Shown: positions 43,538-51,436 of the stretch, one piece after another
How the letters are laid out: every line of letters begins with the position of its first letter
Position numbering within the stretch: position 1 is the first letter of the stretch
Source: Mycolicibacterium chitae
GTDB taxonomy: Bacteria > Actinomycetota > Actinomycetes > Mycobacteriales > Mycobacteriaceae
Direction: 5' to 3'
NCBI RefSeq assembly: GCF_900637205.1
Contig: NZ_LR134355.1
Coordinates: 3,906,001-3,970,000 of the forward strand
Length of the DNA: 64,000 nt
The notes under the pieces: model-generated
The model's database searches: none
What the model saw: the letters and a program-made list of their open reading frames with translations, nothing else
Told to the model about the DNA's origin: nothing
Made by a program: the position numbers and the translations under genes

Positions 43538-44116
43538 CTACTTGGCAGCGTCATCCTCGGCGGGAGCCTCGGACTCGGTGGCCTCGGGAGCTTCGGTGGC
43601 CTCAGCTTCGGGAGCCTCGGTGGCGTCGTCGGCGGTGGGACCTTCGGTCGCCTCCGGCTCGACGGCGGCCTGCGGCGCCGCTGCCGCGGCGACCGGCTGC
43701 TCGGCCTTGGCCTGCGAGGCCGCGGCGCGGCGGGCCCGGTTGGCCTCGTCGGTCACGGTCTTCTCGCGCACCAGCTCGATGACCGCCATGGGCGCGTTGT
43801 CGCCCTTGCGGTTCTCGACCTTGATGATGCGCAGGTAGCCGCCGTCGCGATCGGCGTAGAACGGCGCGATCTCGGCGAACAGGCTGTGCACGACGTCCTT
43901 GTCGCGGATCTTCTTCATCACCTCACGCCGGTTGTGCAGCGTGCCCTTCTTGGCGTGGGTGATCAGCTTCTCCGCGTACGGCCGCAACGCCCGCGCCTTC
44001 GGCTCGGTCGTCTTGATCCGGCCGTGCTCGAAGAGCGAGGTGGCCAGGTTGGCCAGCAGCGCCTTCTGGTGCGAGGACGACCCGCCGAGGCGAGGGCCCT
44101 TGGTGGGCTTGGGCAT
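43538..44116 (-). CDS. rplQ: 50S ribosomal protein L17
   Basis: A 192-aa L17 (bL17). The conserved domain (about 1-118) contains RLGGSSSHQKALLANLATSLFEHGRIKTTEPKA. The remaining 75 residues are an Ala/Glu/Pro-rich acidic extension typical of mycobacterial L17 and of unknown role. The gene follows rpoA after 60 bases. Confidence 0.98.
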   Translation of the reverse strand: MPKPTKGPRLGGSSSHQKALLANLATSLFEHGRIKTTEPKARALRPYAEKLITHAKKGTLHNRREVMKKIRDKDVVHSLFAEIAPFYADRDGGYLRIIKVENRKGDNAPMAVIELVREKTVTDEANRARRAAASQAKAEQPVAAAAAPQAAVEPEATEGPTADDATEAPEAEATEAPEATESEAPAEDDAAK

Positions 44117-44176
44117 TGCGACTATCTCCTCAATGGGGCCGGCCCCCGTATCAGGTAGGGCCGGGACGGTTGTTCT

Positions 44177-45229
44177 TTAGAGCTGCTCGGTTTCGGCGTA
44201 GTCCTGGTTGTCTTCCGGGTCGTAGCCGGCTTCGCTGTTCCAGGTTCCGGTGGCCGCGTCGTAGCCGGCGACCTCGGACGGGTCGAAGGTGGCCGGGCTG
44301 TCCTTGAGCGAGAGACCCAGCTGATGCAGCTTGATCTTGACCTCGTCGATGGACTTCTGACCGAAGTTGCGGATGTCCAGCAGGTCGGACTCCGTGCGGG
44401 CGACGAGCTCGCCGACGGTGTGCACACCCTCGCGCTTGAGGCAGTTGTACGAGCGGACGGTGAGGTCCAGGTCGTCGATCGGCAGCGCGAAGCTGGCGAT
44501 GTGGTCCGCCTCGGCCGGCGACGGCCCGATCTCGATGCCCTCGGCCTCGACGTTGAGTTCCCGTGCCAGACCGAACAATTCGACCAGGGTCTTACCGGCC
44601 GACGCGAGCGCGTCGCGCGGGCTGATCGAGTTCTTGGTCTCGACGTCGAGGATCAGCTTGTCGAAGTCGGTCCGCTGCTCGACACGCGTGGCCTCCACCT
44701 TGTAGGTGACCTTGAGCACCGGCGAGTAGATCGAGTCGACCGGGATGCGGCCGATCTCGGCGCCGGAGGCCTTGTTCTGCACGGCGGGCACGTAGCCGCG
44801 GCCCCGCTCGACGACCAGCTCGACCTCGAGCTTGCCCTTGTCGTTCAGGGTCGCGATGTGCATGTCCGGGTTGTGCACGGTGACGCCGGCCGGCGGGACG
44901 ATGTCGCCCGCGGTGACCTCACCCGGGCCCTGCTTGCGCAGGTACATGGTGACCGGCTCGTCCTCCTCGGAGGACACGACCAGACCCTTGAGGTTCAGGA
45001 TGATGTCGGTGACGTCTTCCTTGACCCCGGGAACCGTGGTGAACTCGTGCAGCACGCCGTCGATGCGGATGCTGGTGACCGCCGCGCCCGGGATGGACGA
45101 CAGCAGCGTGCGCCGCAGCGAATTGCCAAGGGTGTAACCGAAACCCGGCTCCAGCGGTTCGATGACGAACTGGGAGCGGTCCTCGGCGATGACCTCTTCG
45201 CTCAGGGTGGGACGCTGAGAAATCAGCAT
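44177..45229 (-). CDS. rpoA: RNA polymerase alpha subunit
   Basis: A 350-aa alpha subunit. The N-terminal dimerisation domain (FVIEPLEPGFGYTLGNSLRRTLLSSIPGAAV) scaffolds beta and beta'. The C-terminal domain, after a flexible linker near 235-255, has the helix-hairpin-helix that binds UP elements and activators (NCLKREGVHTVGELVARTESDLLDIRNFGQKS). The acidic tail (EDNQDYAETEQL) is normal for mycobacteria. It lies between rpsD and rplQ. Confidence 0.99.
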   Translation of the reverse strand: MLISQRPTLSEEVIAEDRSQFVIEPLEPGFGYTLGNSLRRTLLSSIPGAAVTSIRIDGVLHEFTTVPGVKEDVTDIILNLKGLVVSSEEDEPVTMYLRKQGPGEVTAGDIVPPAGVTVHNPDMHIATLNDKGKLEVELVVERGRGYVPAVQNKASGAEIGRIPVDSIYSPVLKVTYKVEATRVEQRTDFDKLILDVETKNSISPRDALASAGKTLVELFGLARELNVEAEGIEIGPSPAEADHIASFALPIDDLDLTVRSYNCLKREGVHTVGELVARTESDLLDIRNFGQKSIDEVKIKLHQLGLSLKDSPATFDPSEVAGYDAATGTWNSEAGYDPEDNQDYAETEQL

Positions 45230-45309
45230 GGTGTTTCTTATCTCCTTCTCGGCACCCGCTATTTGATGCCGTTAGGTGGTCGCCGGCCGGTTTACCGGCG
45301 ACCCATCTC

Positions 45310-45915
45310 TTACTTCGAGTAGAACTCGACGATCAGCTGCTCGGCGAGCGGCACGTCGATCTGTGCCCGCTCCGGCAGCTGGTGGACGAGGATGCGCTGC
45401 CGCTCGCCCACGACCTGCAGCCAGGACGGGATCGGGCGTTCACCCGCGGTCTCGCGGGCGATCTGGAACGGCACGGAGTTCAGCGACTTGTCCCGGACGT
45501 CGATGATGTCGTACTGCGACACCCGGTAGCTGGGAACGTCGACCCGAACGCCGTTGACGGTGAAGTGGCCGTGGCTGACGAGCTGGCGGGCCATCCGGCG
45601 GGTACGCGCCAGGCCGGCGCGGTACACGACGTTGTCCAGCCGGCTCTCGAGGATCTGCAGCAGCTCCTCACCGGTCTTGCCGGCGCGGCGCTGGGCCTCT
45701 TCGTAGTAACCGCGGAACTGCTTCTCCATCACGCCGTAGGTGAAGCGGGCCTTCTGCTTCTCCTGCAGCTGCAGCCGGTATTCGCTCTCCTTGATCCGCG
45801 CGCGGCCGTGCTGGCCGGGCGGGTAGGGGCGCTTCTCGAACGACTGGTCGCCGCCCACCAGGTCGACGCCGAGGCGGCGCGACTTGCGGGTCACGGGTCC
45901 TGTGTAACGAGCCAT
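45310..45915 (-). CDS. rpsD: 30S ribosomal protein S4
   Basis: A 201-aa S4 (uS4), which starts assembly of the 16S rRNA 5' domain. It is the zinc-free form: the N-terminus (YTGPVTRKSRRLGVDLVGGDQSFEKRPYPPGQHG) lacks the Cys cluster. The S4 RNA-binding domain begins at about residue 90 (SRLDNVVYRAGLARTRRMARQLVSHGHFTVNG). It lies 17 bases after rpsK. Confidence 0.99.
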   Translation of the reverse strand: MARYTGPVTRKSRRLGVDLVGGDQSFEKRPYPPGQHGRARIKESEYRLQLQEKQKARFTYGVMEKQFRGYYEEAQRRAGKTGEELLQILESRLDNVVYRAGLARTRRMARQLVSHGHFTVNGVRVDVPSYRVSQYDIIDVRDKSLNSVPFQIARETAGERPIPSWLQVVGERQRILVHQLPERAQIDVPLAEQLIVEFYSK

Positions 45916-45932
45916 TGTCTAAATCCTCTTCC

Positions 45933-46349
45933 CTAGACCCGGCGCCGCTTGGGCGGACGGCAGCCGTTGTGCGGCTGCGGCGTGACATCGGAAATGGCGC
46001 CAACCTCGAGGCCGGCGGCCTGCAGCGAACGGATCGCGGTCTCGCGACCGGAGCCCGGTCCCTTGACGAACACGTCGACCTTCTTCACGCCGTGCTCCTG
46101 CGCCTTGCGGGCGGCGTTCTCGGCCGCCAGCTGCGCGGCGAACGGCGTCGACTTGCGCGAACCCTTGAAGCCGACGTGGCCCGAGGACGCCCAGGCGATG
46201 ACGTTGCCCTGCGGATCGGTGATCGACACGATCGTGTTGTTGAACGTGCTCTTGATGTGAGCGGCGCCGTGCGGGACGTTCTTCTTGTCCCGGCGACGGG
46301 TGGTCTTGCCCTTCTTGGGCCCGGCTGCCGCCTTCTTTGCTGTTGCCAT
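45933..46349 (-). CDS. rpsK: 30S ribosomal protein S11
   Basis: A 138-aa S11 (uS11) of the platform of the small subunit. Conserved elements are HIKSTFNNTIVSITD, KGSRKSTPFAAQLAAE, VFVKGPGSGRETAIRSLQAAGLEV and the C-terminal DVTPQPHNGCRPPKRRRV. It lies six bases after rpsM in the alpha operon. Confidence 0.99.
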   Translation of the reverse strand: MATAKKAAAGPKKGKTTRRRDKKNVPHGAAHIKSTFNNTIVSITDPQGNVIAWASSGHVGFKGSRKSTPFAAQLAAENAARKAQEHGVKKVDVFVKGPGSGRETAIRSLQAAGLEVGAISDVTPQPHNGCRPPKRRRV

Positions 46350-46355
46350 CGGGGG

Positions 46356-46730
46356 TTACCTGGCCTTCTTCTTGCCGGCAATGGTGCGCTTGGGGCCCTT
46401 GCGGGTGCGCGCATTGGTCTTGGTCCGCTGGCCGCGCACCGGCAGGCCGCGGCGGTGCCGCAGGCCCTGGTAGCAGCCGATCTCGATCTTGCGGCGGATA
46501 TCGGCCTGGACCTCGCGGCGCAGATCGCCCTCCACCTTGAGGTTGCCCTCGATGTAGTCGCGCAGCTGGGTCAGCTGGTCATCAGTCAGGTCCTTGGTGC
46601 GCAGATCCCGGTCGATACCGGTCGCAGCCAGGATCTCCTGGGAGCGGGTACGGCCTACGCCGTAGATGTAGGTCAGCGCGATCTCCATACGCTTATCGCG
46701 CGGGAGGTCGACGCCCACTAGACGTGCCAC
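46356..46730 (-). CDS. rpsM: 30S ribosomal protein S13
   Basis: A 124-aa S13 (uS13) of the head of the small subunit, which bridges to the large subunit and contacts P-site tRNA. It begins MARLVGVDLPRDKRMEIALTYIYGVG and ends in the basic RGLPVRGQRTKTNARTRKGPKRTI region. A 188-base gap separates it from rpmJ. That gap includes GCCGGT-GT-ACCGGC (46878-46891), a small palindrome that might be a processing or regulatory hairpin. Confidence 0.99.
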   Translation of the reverse strand: MARLVGVDLPRDKRMEIALTYIYGVGRTRSQEILAATGIDRDLRTKDLTDDQLTQLRDYIEGNLKVEGDLRREVQADIRRKIEIGCYQGLRHRRGLPVRGQRTKTNARTRKGPKRTIAGKKKAR

Positions 46731-46918
46731 AGTGGTGTGCTTCCTTCTTCTATGCGGAGGTCTGTTCCCAGTCCGTTCCCACCTGCTGATGGGGTCCGGC
46801 CTCCGTGCCGGACGTGATGAGCAGCCAATCTGCTCAGTGGTGCTGGGAGGTCTGCATTAAGTTGTGGTGCTGCGACGGCCGGTGTACCGGCTCCGGTAGA
46901 GCCCCGGACTGATCCGGA

Positions 46919-47032
46919 CTAGCCCTGCCTCTGCTTGTGGCGAGGATCGGAGCAGATCACCATGACCCGCCCATGCCGGCGGATCACCCTGCACTTGTCG
47001 CAGATCGGCTTGACGCTCGGGTTCACCTTCAC
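46919..47032 (-). CDS. rpmJ: 50S ribosomal protein L36, zinc-binding form
   Basis: A 37-aa L36 (bL36). The GTG at 47032 gives [14 protein letters not shown], and the stop is the TAG at 46919-46921. The four zinc ligands are present (CDKC, then C in MVICSD and H in RHK), so this is the C+ form. Mycobacteria often encode a second, zinc-independent L36 elsewhere for zinc starvation; none is in this window. It sits between infA and rpsM. Confidence 0.97.
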
Positions 47033-47083
47033 GGCTGTTCGATCCTGTTCTCTGTTCGTACGGGGGTGGTATTGCGGGGCGGC

Positions 47084-47305
47084 TTACTTGTAGCGGTACA
47101 CAATGCGGCCGCGGGACAGGTCGTAGGGAGAGAGCTCCACTACGACGCGGTCCTCAGGGAGGATGCGGATGTAGTGCTGCCGCATCTTGCCGCTGATGTG
47201 CGCGAGCACCTTGTGTCCGTTCTCCAGCTCAATGCGGAACATCGCATTGGGCAGGGGCTCGACCACGCGGCCCTCGACCTCAATGGCACCGTCTTTCTTG
47301 GCCAT
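47084..47305 (-). CDS. infA: translation initiation factor IF-1
   Basis: A 73-aa single OB-fold protein that binds the A site of the 30S subunit during initiation. Sequence is standard ([25 protein letters not shown], then [38 protein letters not shown]). First gene of the infA-rpmJ-rpsM-rpsK-rpsD-rpoA-rplQ-truA run. The roughly 240 bases upstream are AT-richer than the surroundings and should contain the operon promoter and a leader. I could not place -35/-10 boxes with confidence. Confidence 0.99.
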
Positions 47306-47544
47306 AACTTCTTGGCGATCCTGTCGTCTGGTGTTTCGTAACTATGTCGGTTTCGTATGTACTTAACTTCGTTTGCGCCCAGGTGGGCACAGCCACAGCT
47401 GCGACTACGATAAACGTGAAATCCACCCCTGGAATTCCAGGACGGCAGGAGAAAGCACGCGAGAAGTCGGCGCGGTGGCCGCACCGTTGGTCCACGATAC
47501 CCGCTCGGTGCCCAGGCGCCAAAACTCGCGCAGCAGGACCGGCG

Positions 47545-47835
47545 CTGAACACCTACTCCGCCGACGCCGCGCGGCTGCAGATGCTGCCCGACGTGCTCCA
47601 GTCGGTGATCAAGTCCACCGAGGCCGCGGCCGCACCGCTGGCCGAGATCGAGCGGCTGTCCATCATCGGCGGGTCCGCCGACACCCAGGACGCGGTCGGC
47701 GGGCTGCTCGGGGTCAGCCCGCTGGCGGTCGCCAAGATCATCGAGACGCTCCAGTCGTCCGGGATCGACCTGGCCGAGATGTTGAACCGGACCAAAGGCA
47801 ACGGTGTCGACCCGCTCGCGCCCGTCGAGGAATAG
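47545..47835 (+). pseudogene. C-terminal remnant of a flotillin/SPFH protein
   Basis: About 95 codons that match the C-terminal end of flotillins: LQMLPDVLQSVIKS, then APLAEIERLSIIGG, then ETLQSSGIDLAEMLNRTKG. In intact flotillins this region follows a membrane hairpin, an SPFH domain and a coiled coil, none of which is encoded upstream here. There is no good start; the first ATG at 47581 lies inside the motif and has no RBS. The frame is open to 47344, but that part does not look coding. It was probably left by a deletion whose breakpoint is near 47545, upstream of the two F420 oxidoreductases. Confidence 0.55.
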
Positions 47836-47865
47836 TCCGGCCGAGCCCCCGGGTTGTCCTCAGAC

Positions 47866-48723
47866 ATGACCTCCCCAGATCTCGGCGCCTTCGGTGTCTT
47901 CGGCCATTACGCCCAGTGGCAGCAGTTCAGCGACGAACAACTCCGCGAGATCGAGGCCCTGGGCTACGGGGCCCTGTGGGCCGGTGGGTCCCCGCCCGCC
48001 GAGTTGGACTGGGTGGCGCCGATCCTGCGGGCGACCGAGCGGTTGCAGCTGGCCACCGGGATCGTCAACATCTGGACGGCGCCGGCCGCCGAGATCGCCG
48101 AATCCTTCCACCGGATCGACGCCGCCTTCCCCGGTCGGTTCCTGCTCGGCATCGGGGCCGGCCATCCCGAGGCGCAGACCGAGTACCAGAAGCCCTACGA
48201 CGCGCTGGTGGCCTACCTGGACGAACTCGACAGGCACGGGGTGCCGCGGCAGCGCCGGGTGGTTGCCGCGCTCGGTCCGCGGGTACTCGCGTTGTCGGCG
48301 CAGCGCAGCGCCGGCGCACACCCCTACCTGACCACCCCGGAGCACACCGCGCGCGCCCGCGAGGTGCTCGGCCCCGACGCCTTCCTGGCGCCCGAACACA
48401 AGGCGGTGCTGAACACCGACATCGACCAGGCCCGCACGGCCGGGCGCAAGATGCTCGACATCTACCTGGGCCTGCAGAACTACCGCAACAACTGGAAACG
48501 GCTCGGCTTCACCGACGCCGACCTGGAAAAACCGGGCAGCGACGCGCTGGTCGACGCGGTCATCGCCCATGGCACCGCCGAGCAGGTCGCAGCGCGCCTG
48601 CAGGAGCATCGCGCCGCCGGCGCCGACCACGTACCCGTGCAGGTGCTGACCCGAACTGACAAGCTGATACCTGCCCTCGCCGAATTGGCCGGCCCGTTGG
48701 GGCTGACCGCCGGCGCCGCTTAG
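47866..48723 (+). CDS. F420-dependent LLM-class oxidoreductase (TIGR03620 type), copy 1
   Basis: A 285-aa luciferase-like F420 enzyme of the Rv3463 type. Landmarks are GYGALWAGGSPPAELDWV, LQLATGIVNIWTAP, FLLGIGAGHPE, ALSAQRSAGAHPYLTTPEHT and the C-terminal HGTAEQVAARLQEH. The ATG at 47866 is preferred over an upstream TTG at 47854 because MTSPDLGAFGVFG aligns with the next gene. It is 21 bases upstream of a close paralogue, and in M. tuberculosis one such gene lies between infA and rmlB. The substrate is unknown. Confidence 0.9.
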   Translation: MTSPDLGAFGVFGHYAQWQQFSDEQLREIEALGYGALWAGGSPPAELDWVAPILRATERLQLATGIVNIWTAPAAEIAESFHRIDAAFPGRFLLGIGAGHPEAQTEYQKPYDALVAYLDELDRHGVPRQRRVVAALGPRVLALSAQRSAGAHPYLTTPEHTARAREVLGPDAFLAPEHKAVLNTDIDQARTAGRKMLDIYLGLQNYRNNWKRLGFTDADLEKPGSDALVDAVIAHGTAEQVAARLQEHRAAGADHVPVQVLTRTDKLIPALAELAGPLGLTAGAA

Positions 48724-48744
48724 CGACACGGAGATGGACACCCG

Positions 48745-49602
48745 ATGACCGACGCAGTTTCGCTCAAGCCCGACCTCGGCCGCTACGGCGTCTGGACATT
48801 CGGCCCCGTCAGCCCGGAGACCGCCGTCGAGATCGAGAAGCTCGGCTACGGCGCGTTGTGGGTGGGTGGCTCACCGGCCGCCGACCTCGAGTTCGTCGAG
48901 CCGATCCTGGCGGCCACCGACAGCCTGCAGGTGGCCACCGGCATCATCAACATCTGGACGGCCCCGGCCGACGAGGTCGCCGACTCCTATCACCGCATCG
49001 AAAAGGCCTACCCCGGAAGGTTTCTGCTGGGTATCGGGGTGGGTCACCCGGAGAACACCGAGGAATACACCAAGCCCTTGGACGCCCTGGTGAGCTACCT
49101 CGACGCCCTGGACGCCAAGACCGTGCCCACCAGCCGGCGGGTCATCGCGGCGCTGGGCCCCAAGGTGCTGCAGCTCTCGGCGCAGCGCAGCGCCGGCGCG
49201 CATCCGTACCTGACCACCCCGGAGCACACCGCCAGCGCCCGCGGCACCATCGGCAACACCGTGTTCCTCGCCCCCGAACACAAGGTCGTGCTGACCCGCG
49301 ACGCCGAGCAGGCCCGCGCGCTCGGCCGGCAGACCGTCGACTTCTATCTGGGGCTGTCGAACTACGTCAACAACTGGCGCCGGCTCGGCTTCACCGCCGA
49401 GGAGGTCGCCCGCCCGGGCGCCGACCGGTTGATCGACGCGGTGGTCGCCCACGGCACGCCCGACGACATCGCCGCGCGGCTCACCGAACATCTGGAACTC
49501 GGCGCCGACCACGTCACCATCCAGGTGCTCGGCGACCCCGAGGACCTGCTGCCCACCCTGGCCGACCTGGCCGGGCCGCTGGGCCTCACGGCCCGAAGCT
49601 GA
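48745..49602 (+). CDS. F420-dependent LLM-class oxidoreductase (TIGR03620 type), copy 2
   Basis: A 285-aa paralogue of the preceding gene with the same blocks (LGYGALWVGGSPAADLEFV, LQVATGIINIWTAP, LSAQRSAGAHPYLTTPEHT, YVNNWRRLGFT). The two differ throughout, so the duplication is old. The gene is 23 bases upstream of rmlB, and the run LLM-LLM-rmlB-rmlC may be one transcript. Whether the F420 enzymes act on an envelope sugar or lipid is not known; co-transcription is the only hint. Confidence 0.9.
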   Translation: MTDAVSLKPDLGRYGVWTFGPVSPETAVEIEKLGYGALWVGGSPAADLEFVEPILAATDSLQVATGIINIWTAPADEVADSYHRIEKAYPGRFLLGIGVGHPENTEEYTKPLDALVSYLDALDAKTVPTSRRVIAALGPKVLQLSAQRSAGAHPYLTTPEHTASARGTIGNTVFLAPEHKVVLTRDAEQARALGRQTVDFYLGLSNYVNNWRRLGFTAEEVARPGADRLIDAVVAHGTPDDIAARLTEHLELGADHVTIQVLGDPEDLLPTLADLAGPLGLTARS

Positions 49603-49625
49603 GCGCCCAGGTAGGGTCTGCAGGC

Positions 49626-50621
49626 ATGCGGCTGCTGGTCACCGGGGGTGCGGGTTTCATCGGCGCGAACTTCGTCCAGAGCACCGTGCGCGAGCATCCC
49701 GAGGACGAGATCACCGTGCTCGACGCCCTGACTTACGCGGGCAGTCGGACCGCGCTGGCCCCGGTCGAGGACGCGGTCGAACTCGTCGAGGGCGATGTCG
49801 CGGACGCGGCGCTGGTGGACAAGCTGGTCTCGGCGTGCGATGCCGTGGTGCACTTCGCCGCCGAAACCCATGTGGACAACGCGCTCTCGGATCCCAGCCC
49901 GTTCCTGCACTCCAACGTCATGGGCACCTTCACGCTGCTCGAGGCGGTGCGCAAGCACGGCGTGCGGTTGCACCACATCTCCACCGACGAGGTGTACGGC
50001 GACCTGGACCTCGACGGCTCCGAGCGGTTCACCGAGACCACCCCGTACAACCCGTCGAGCCCGTATTCGGCGTCCAAGGCCGGCGCCGACATGCTGGTGC
50101 GCGCCTGGGTGCGGTCCTATGGGGTGCGCGCCACGATCTCCAACTGCTCCAACAACTTCGGGCCCTACCAGCACGTGGAGAAGTTCATCCCGCGGCAGGT
50201 CACCAACATCCTGACCGGCCGGCGGCCCAAGCTGTACGGCACCGGCGCCAACGTGCGGGACTGGATCCACGTCGACGACCACAACAGTGCGGTGCGCCGC
50301 ATCCTGGACCAGGGCGGGATGGGCCGCACCTACCTGATCGGCGCCTCCAACGAGCGCTCCAATATCACTGTGCTGCAAGCGATCCTGCGGCTCATGGGCC
50401 GCGATCCGGACGACTTCGACCATGTCACCGACCGCGCCGGCCACGACCTGCGCTACGCGATCGACCCGACGGTGCTGCGCGACGAGCTGGGCTGGACGCC
50501 GGCGCACACCGATTTCGACGACGCGCTGCGCGCGACCATCGACTGGTACCGGGACAACCCCCAGTGGTGGTCCCCGCTCAAGGACGCCGTGGAAGACCGA
50601 TACGCAAAGCGGGGACAGTGA
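49626..50621 (+). CDS. rmlB: dTDP-glucose 4,6-dehydratase
   Basis: RmlB converts dTDP-glucose to dTDP-4-keto-6-deoxyglucose, the second step to dTDP-rhamnose, which is needed for the rhamnosyl linker between peptidoglycan and arabinogalactan. The 331-aa cytosolic SDR enzyme has the NAD motif TGGAGFIGANF, HFAAETHVDNA, the catalytic Thr-Asp-Glu in HISTDEVYGDL and the Tyr/Lys pair in YSASKAGAD. The ATG at 49626 gives MRLLVTGGAG and the length equals M. tuberculosis RmlB. rmlC follows one base later. Confidence 0.97.
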   Translation: MRLLVTGGAGFIGANFVQSTVREHPEDEITVLDALTYAGSRTALAPVEDAVELVEGDVADAALVDKLVSACDAVVHFAAETHVDNALSDPSPFLHSNVMGTFTLLEAVRKHGVRLHHISTDEVYGDLDLDGSERFTETTPYNPSSPYSASKAGADMLVRAWVRSYGVRATISNCSNNFGPYQHVEKFIPRQVTNILTGRRPKLYGTGANVRDWIHVDDHNSAVRRILDQGGMGRTYLIGASNERSNITVLQAILRLMGRDPDDFDHVTDRAGHDLRYAIDPTVLRDELGWTPAHTDFDDALRATIDWYRDNPQWWSPLKDAVEDRYAKRGQ

Positions 50622-50622
50622 G

Positions 50623-51228
50623 ATGGCCTTTCGCGAACTGAAGATCCCGGGCTCCTACGAGATCACCCCGAGGTTGCACTCCGATGCGCGCGGCACCTTC
50701 TTCGAATGGTTCACCGACGCCGAGTTCACCGAGTTCGCCGGGCACCGGTTCGATCTGCGGCAGGCCAACTGCTCGGTGTCCTCGGCCGGCGTGCTGCGCG
50801 GACTGCATTTCGCCCAGCTGCCGCCGAGCCAGGCCAAGTACGTCACGTGCGTGCGCGGCGCGGTGTTCGACGTGGTCGTCGACGTGCGCGTGGGTTCGGC
50901 CACCTACGGGCAGTGGGACTCGGTGCGCCTCGACGAGCAGACCCGCAACACCATCTACCTGTCCGAGGGCCTGGCGCACGGCTTCCTGGCGCTCGAGGAC
51001 GACTCCACGGTGATGTACCTGTGCTCGGCGGGCTACGACCCGCAGCGCGAGCACACCATCTCCCCCACCGACCCGGAGATCGGGATCGACTGGCCGGACA
51101 CGGTTTTCGGTAGCAGTCGGGTCATCTCCGAGCGCGACGCCGAAGCGCCCAGCCTCGCCGAGGTCAAGGCCGCCGGGCTGCTGCCCACCTGGCAGGAGAC
51201 CCAGGACTTCCTCGCCGGCCTGGCCTAG
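50623..51228 (+). CDS. rmlC: dTDP-4-dehydrorhamnose 3,5-epimerase
   Basis: RmlC epimerises C3 and C5 of dTDP-4-keto-6-deoxyglucose, the third step to dTDP-rhamnose. The 201-aa cupin-fold protein contains RGTFFEWF, VLRGLHFAQLPPSQAKYVTCVRG and EGLAHGFLALEDDSTVMYLCS, with the active-site His in RGLHF. It ends in a helical tail (WQETQDFLAGLA). It is coupled to rmlB (TGA, one base, ATG). rmlA and rmlD are not in the window. Confidence 0.97.
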   Translation: MAFRELKIPGSYEITPRLHSDARGTFFEWFTDAEFTEFAGHRFDLRQANCSVSSAGVLRGLHFAQLPPSQAKYVTCVRGAVFDVVVDVRVGSATYGQWDSVRLDEQTRNTIYLSEGLAHGFLALEDDSTVMYLCSAGYDPQREHTISPTDPEIGIDWPDTVFGSSRVISERDAEAPSLAEVKAAGLLPTWQETQDFLAGLA

Positions 51229-51367
51229 CACGACCGCTCGGCGCGCCGAGAACATCACCAGGGTCGTGCGATCGGCCGCGACCACAGCCCTGAGCGCACT
51301 CTCGATGGCGGCGGCGCTCGACGGCGGGATCGCCCGCCGCCGGGGCTGTGCCCCCTCGAACAAGGTC

Positions 51368-51397
51368 TTGCGCGCCGCCGTAGCCATTTACTAGGAT
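51368..51397 (+). promoter_or_regulatory. candidate promoter of the mmsA operon
   Basis: TTGCGC (51368-51373), an 18-base spacer and TAGGAT (51392-51397) resemble a housekeeping sigma promoter. Transcription would start near 51404, giving a leader of about 33 bases before the mmsA ATG, which includes AGGA six bases before the start. This was assigned by eye only. Confidence 0.4.
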
Positions 51398-51436
51398 ATG
51401 CAAGTATCTCTGCTCCGACTCTCCGCAGGACGTCAC

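Noticed and set aside
51235..51387. Minus-strand open frame beginning MATAARKTLFEG between rmlC and mmsA.
   Set aside because: It looks mildly protein-like for 50 codons but then runs antisense through rmlC, has no recognised domain and contains the likely mmsA promoter.
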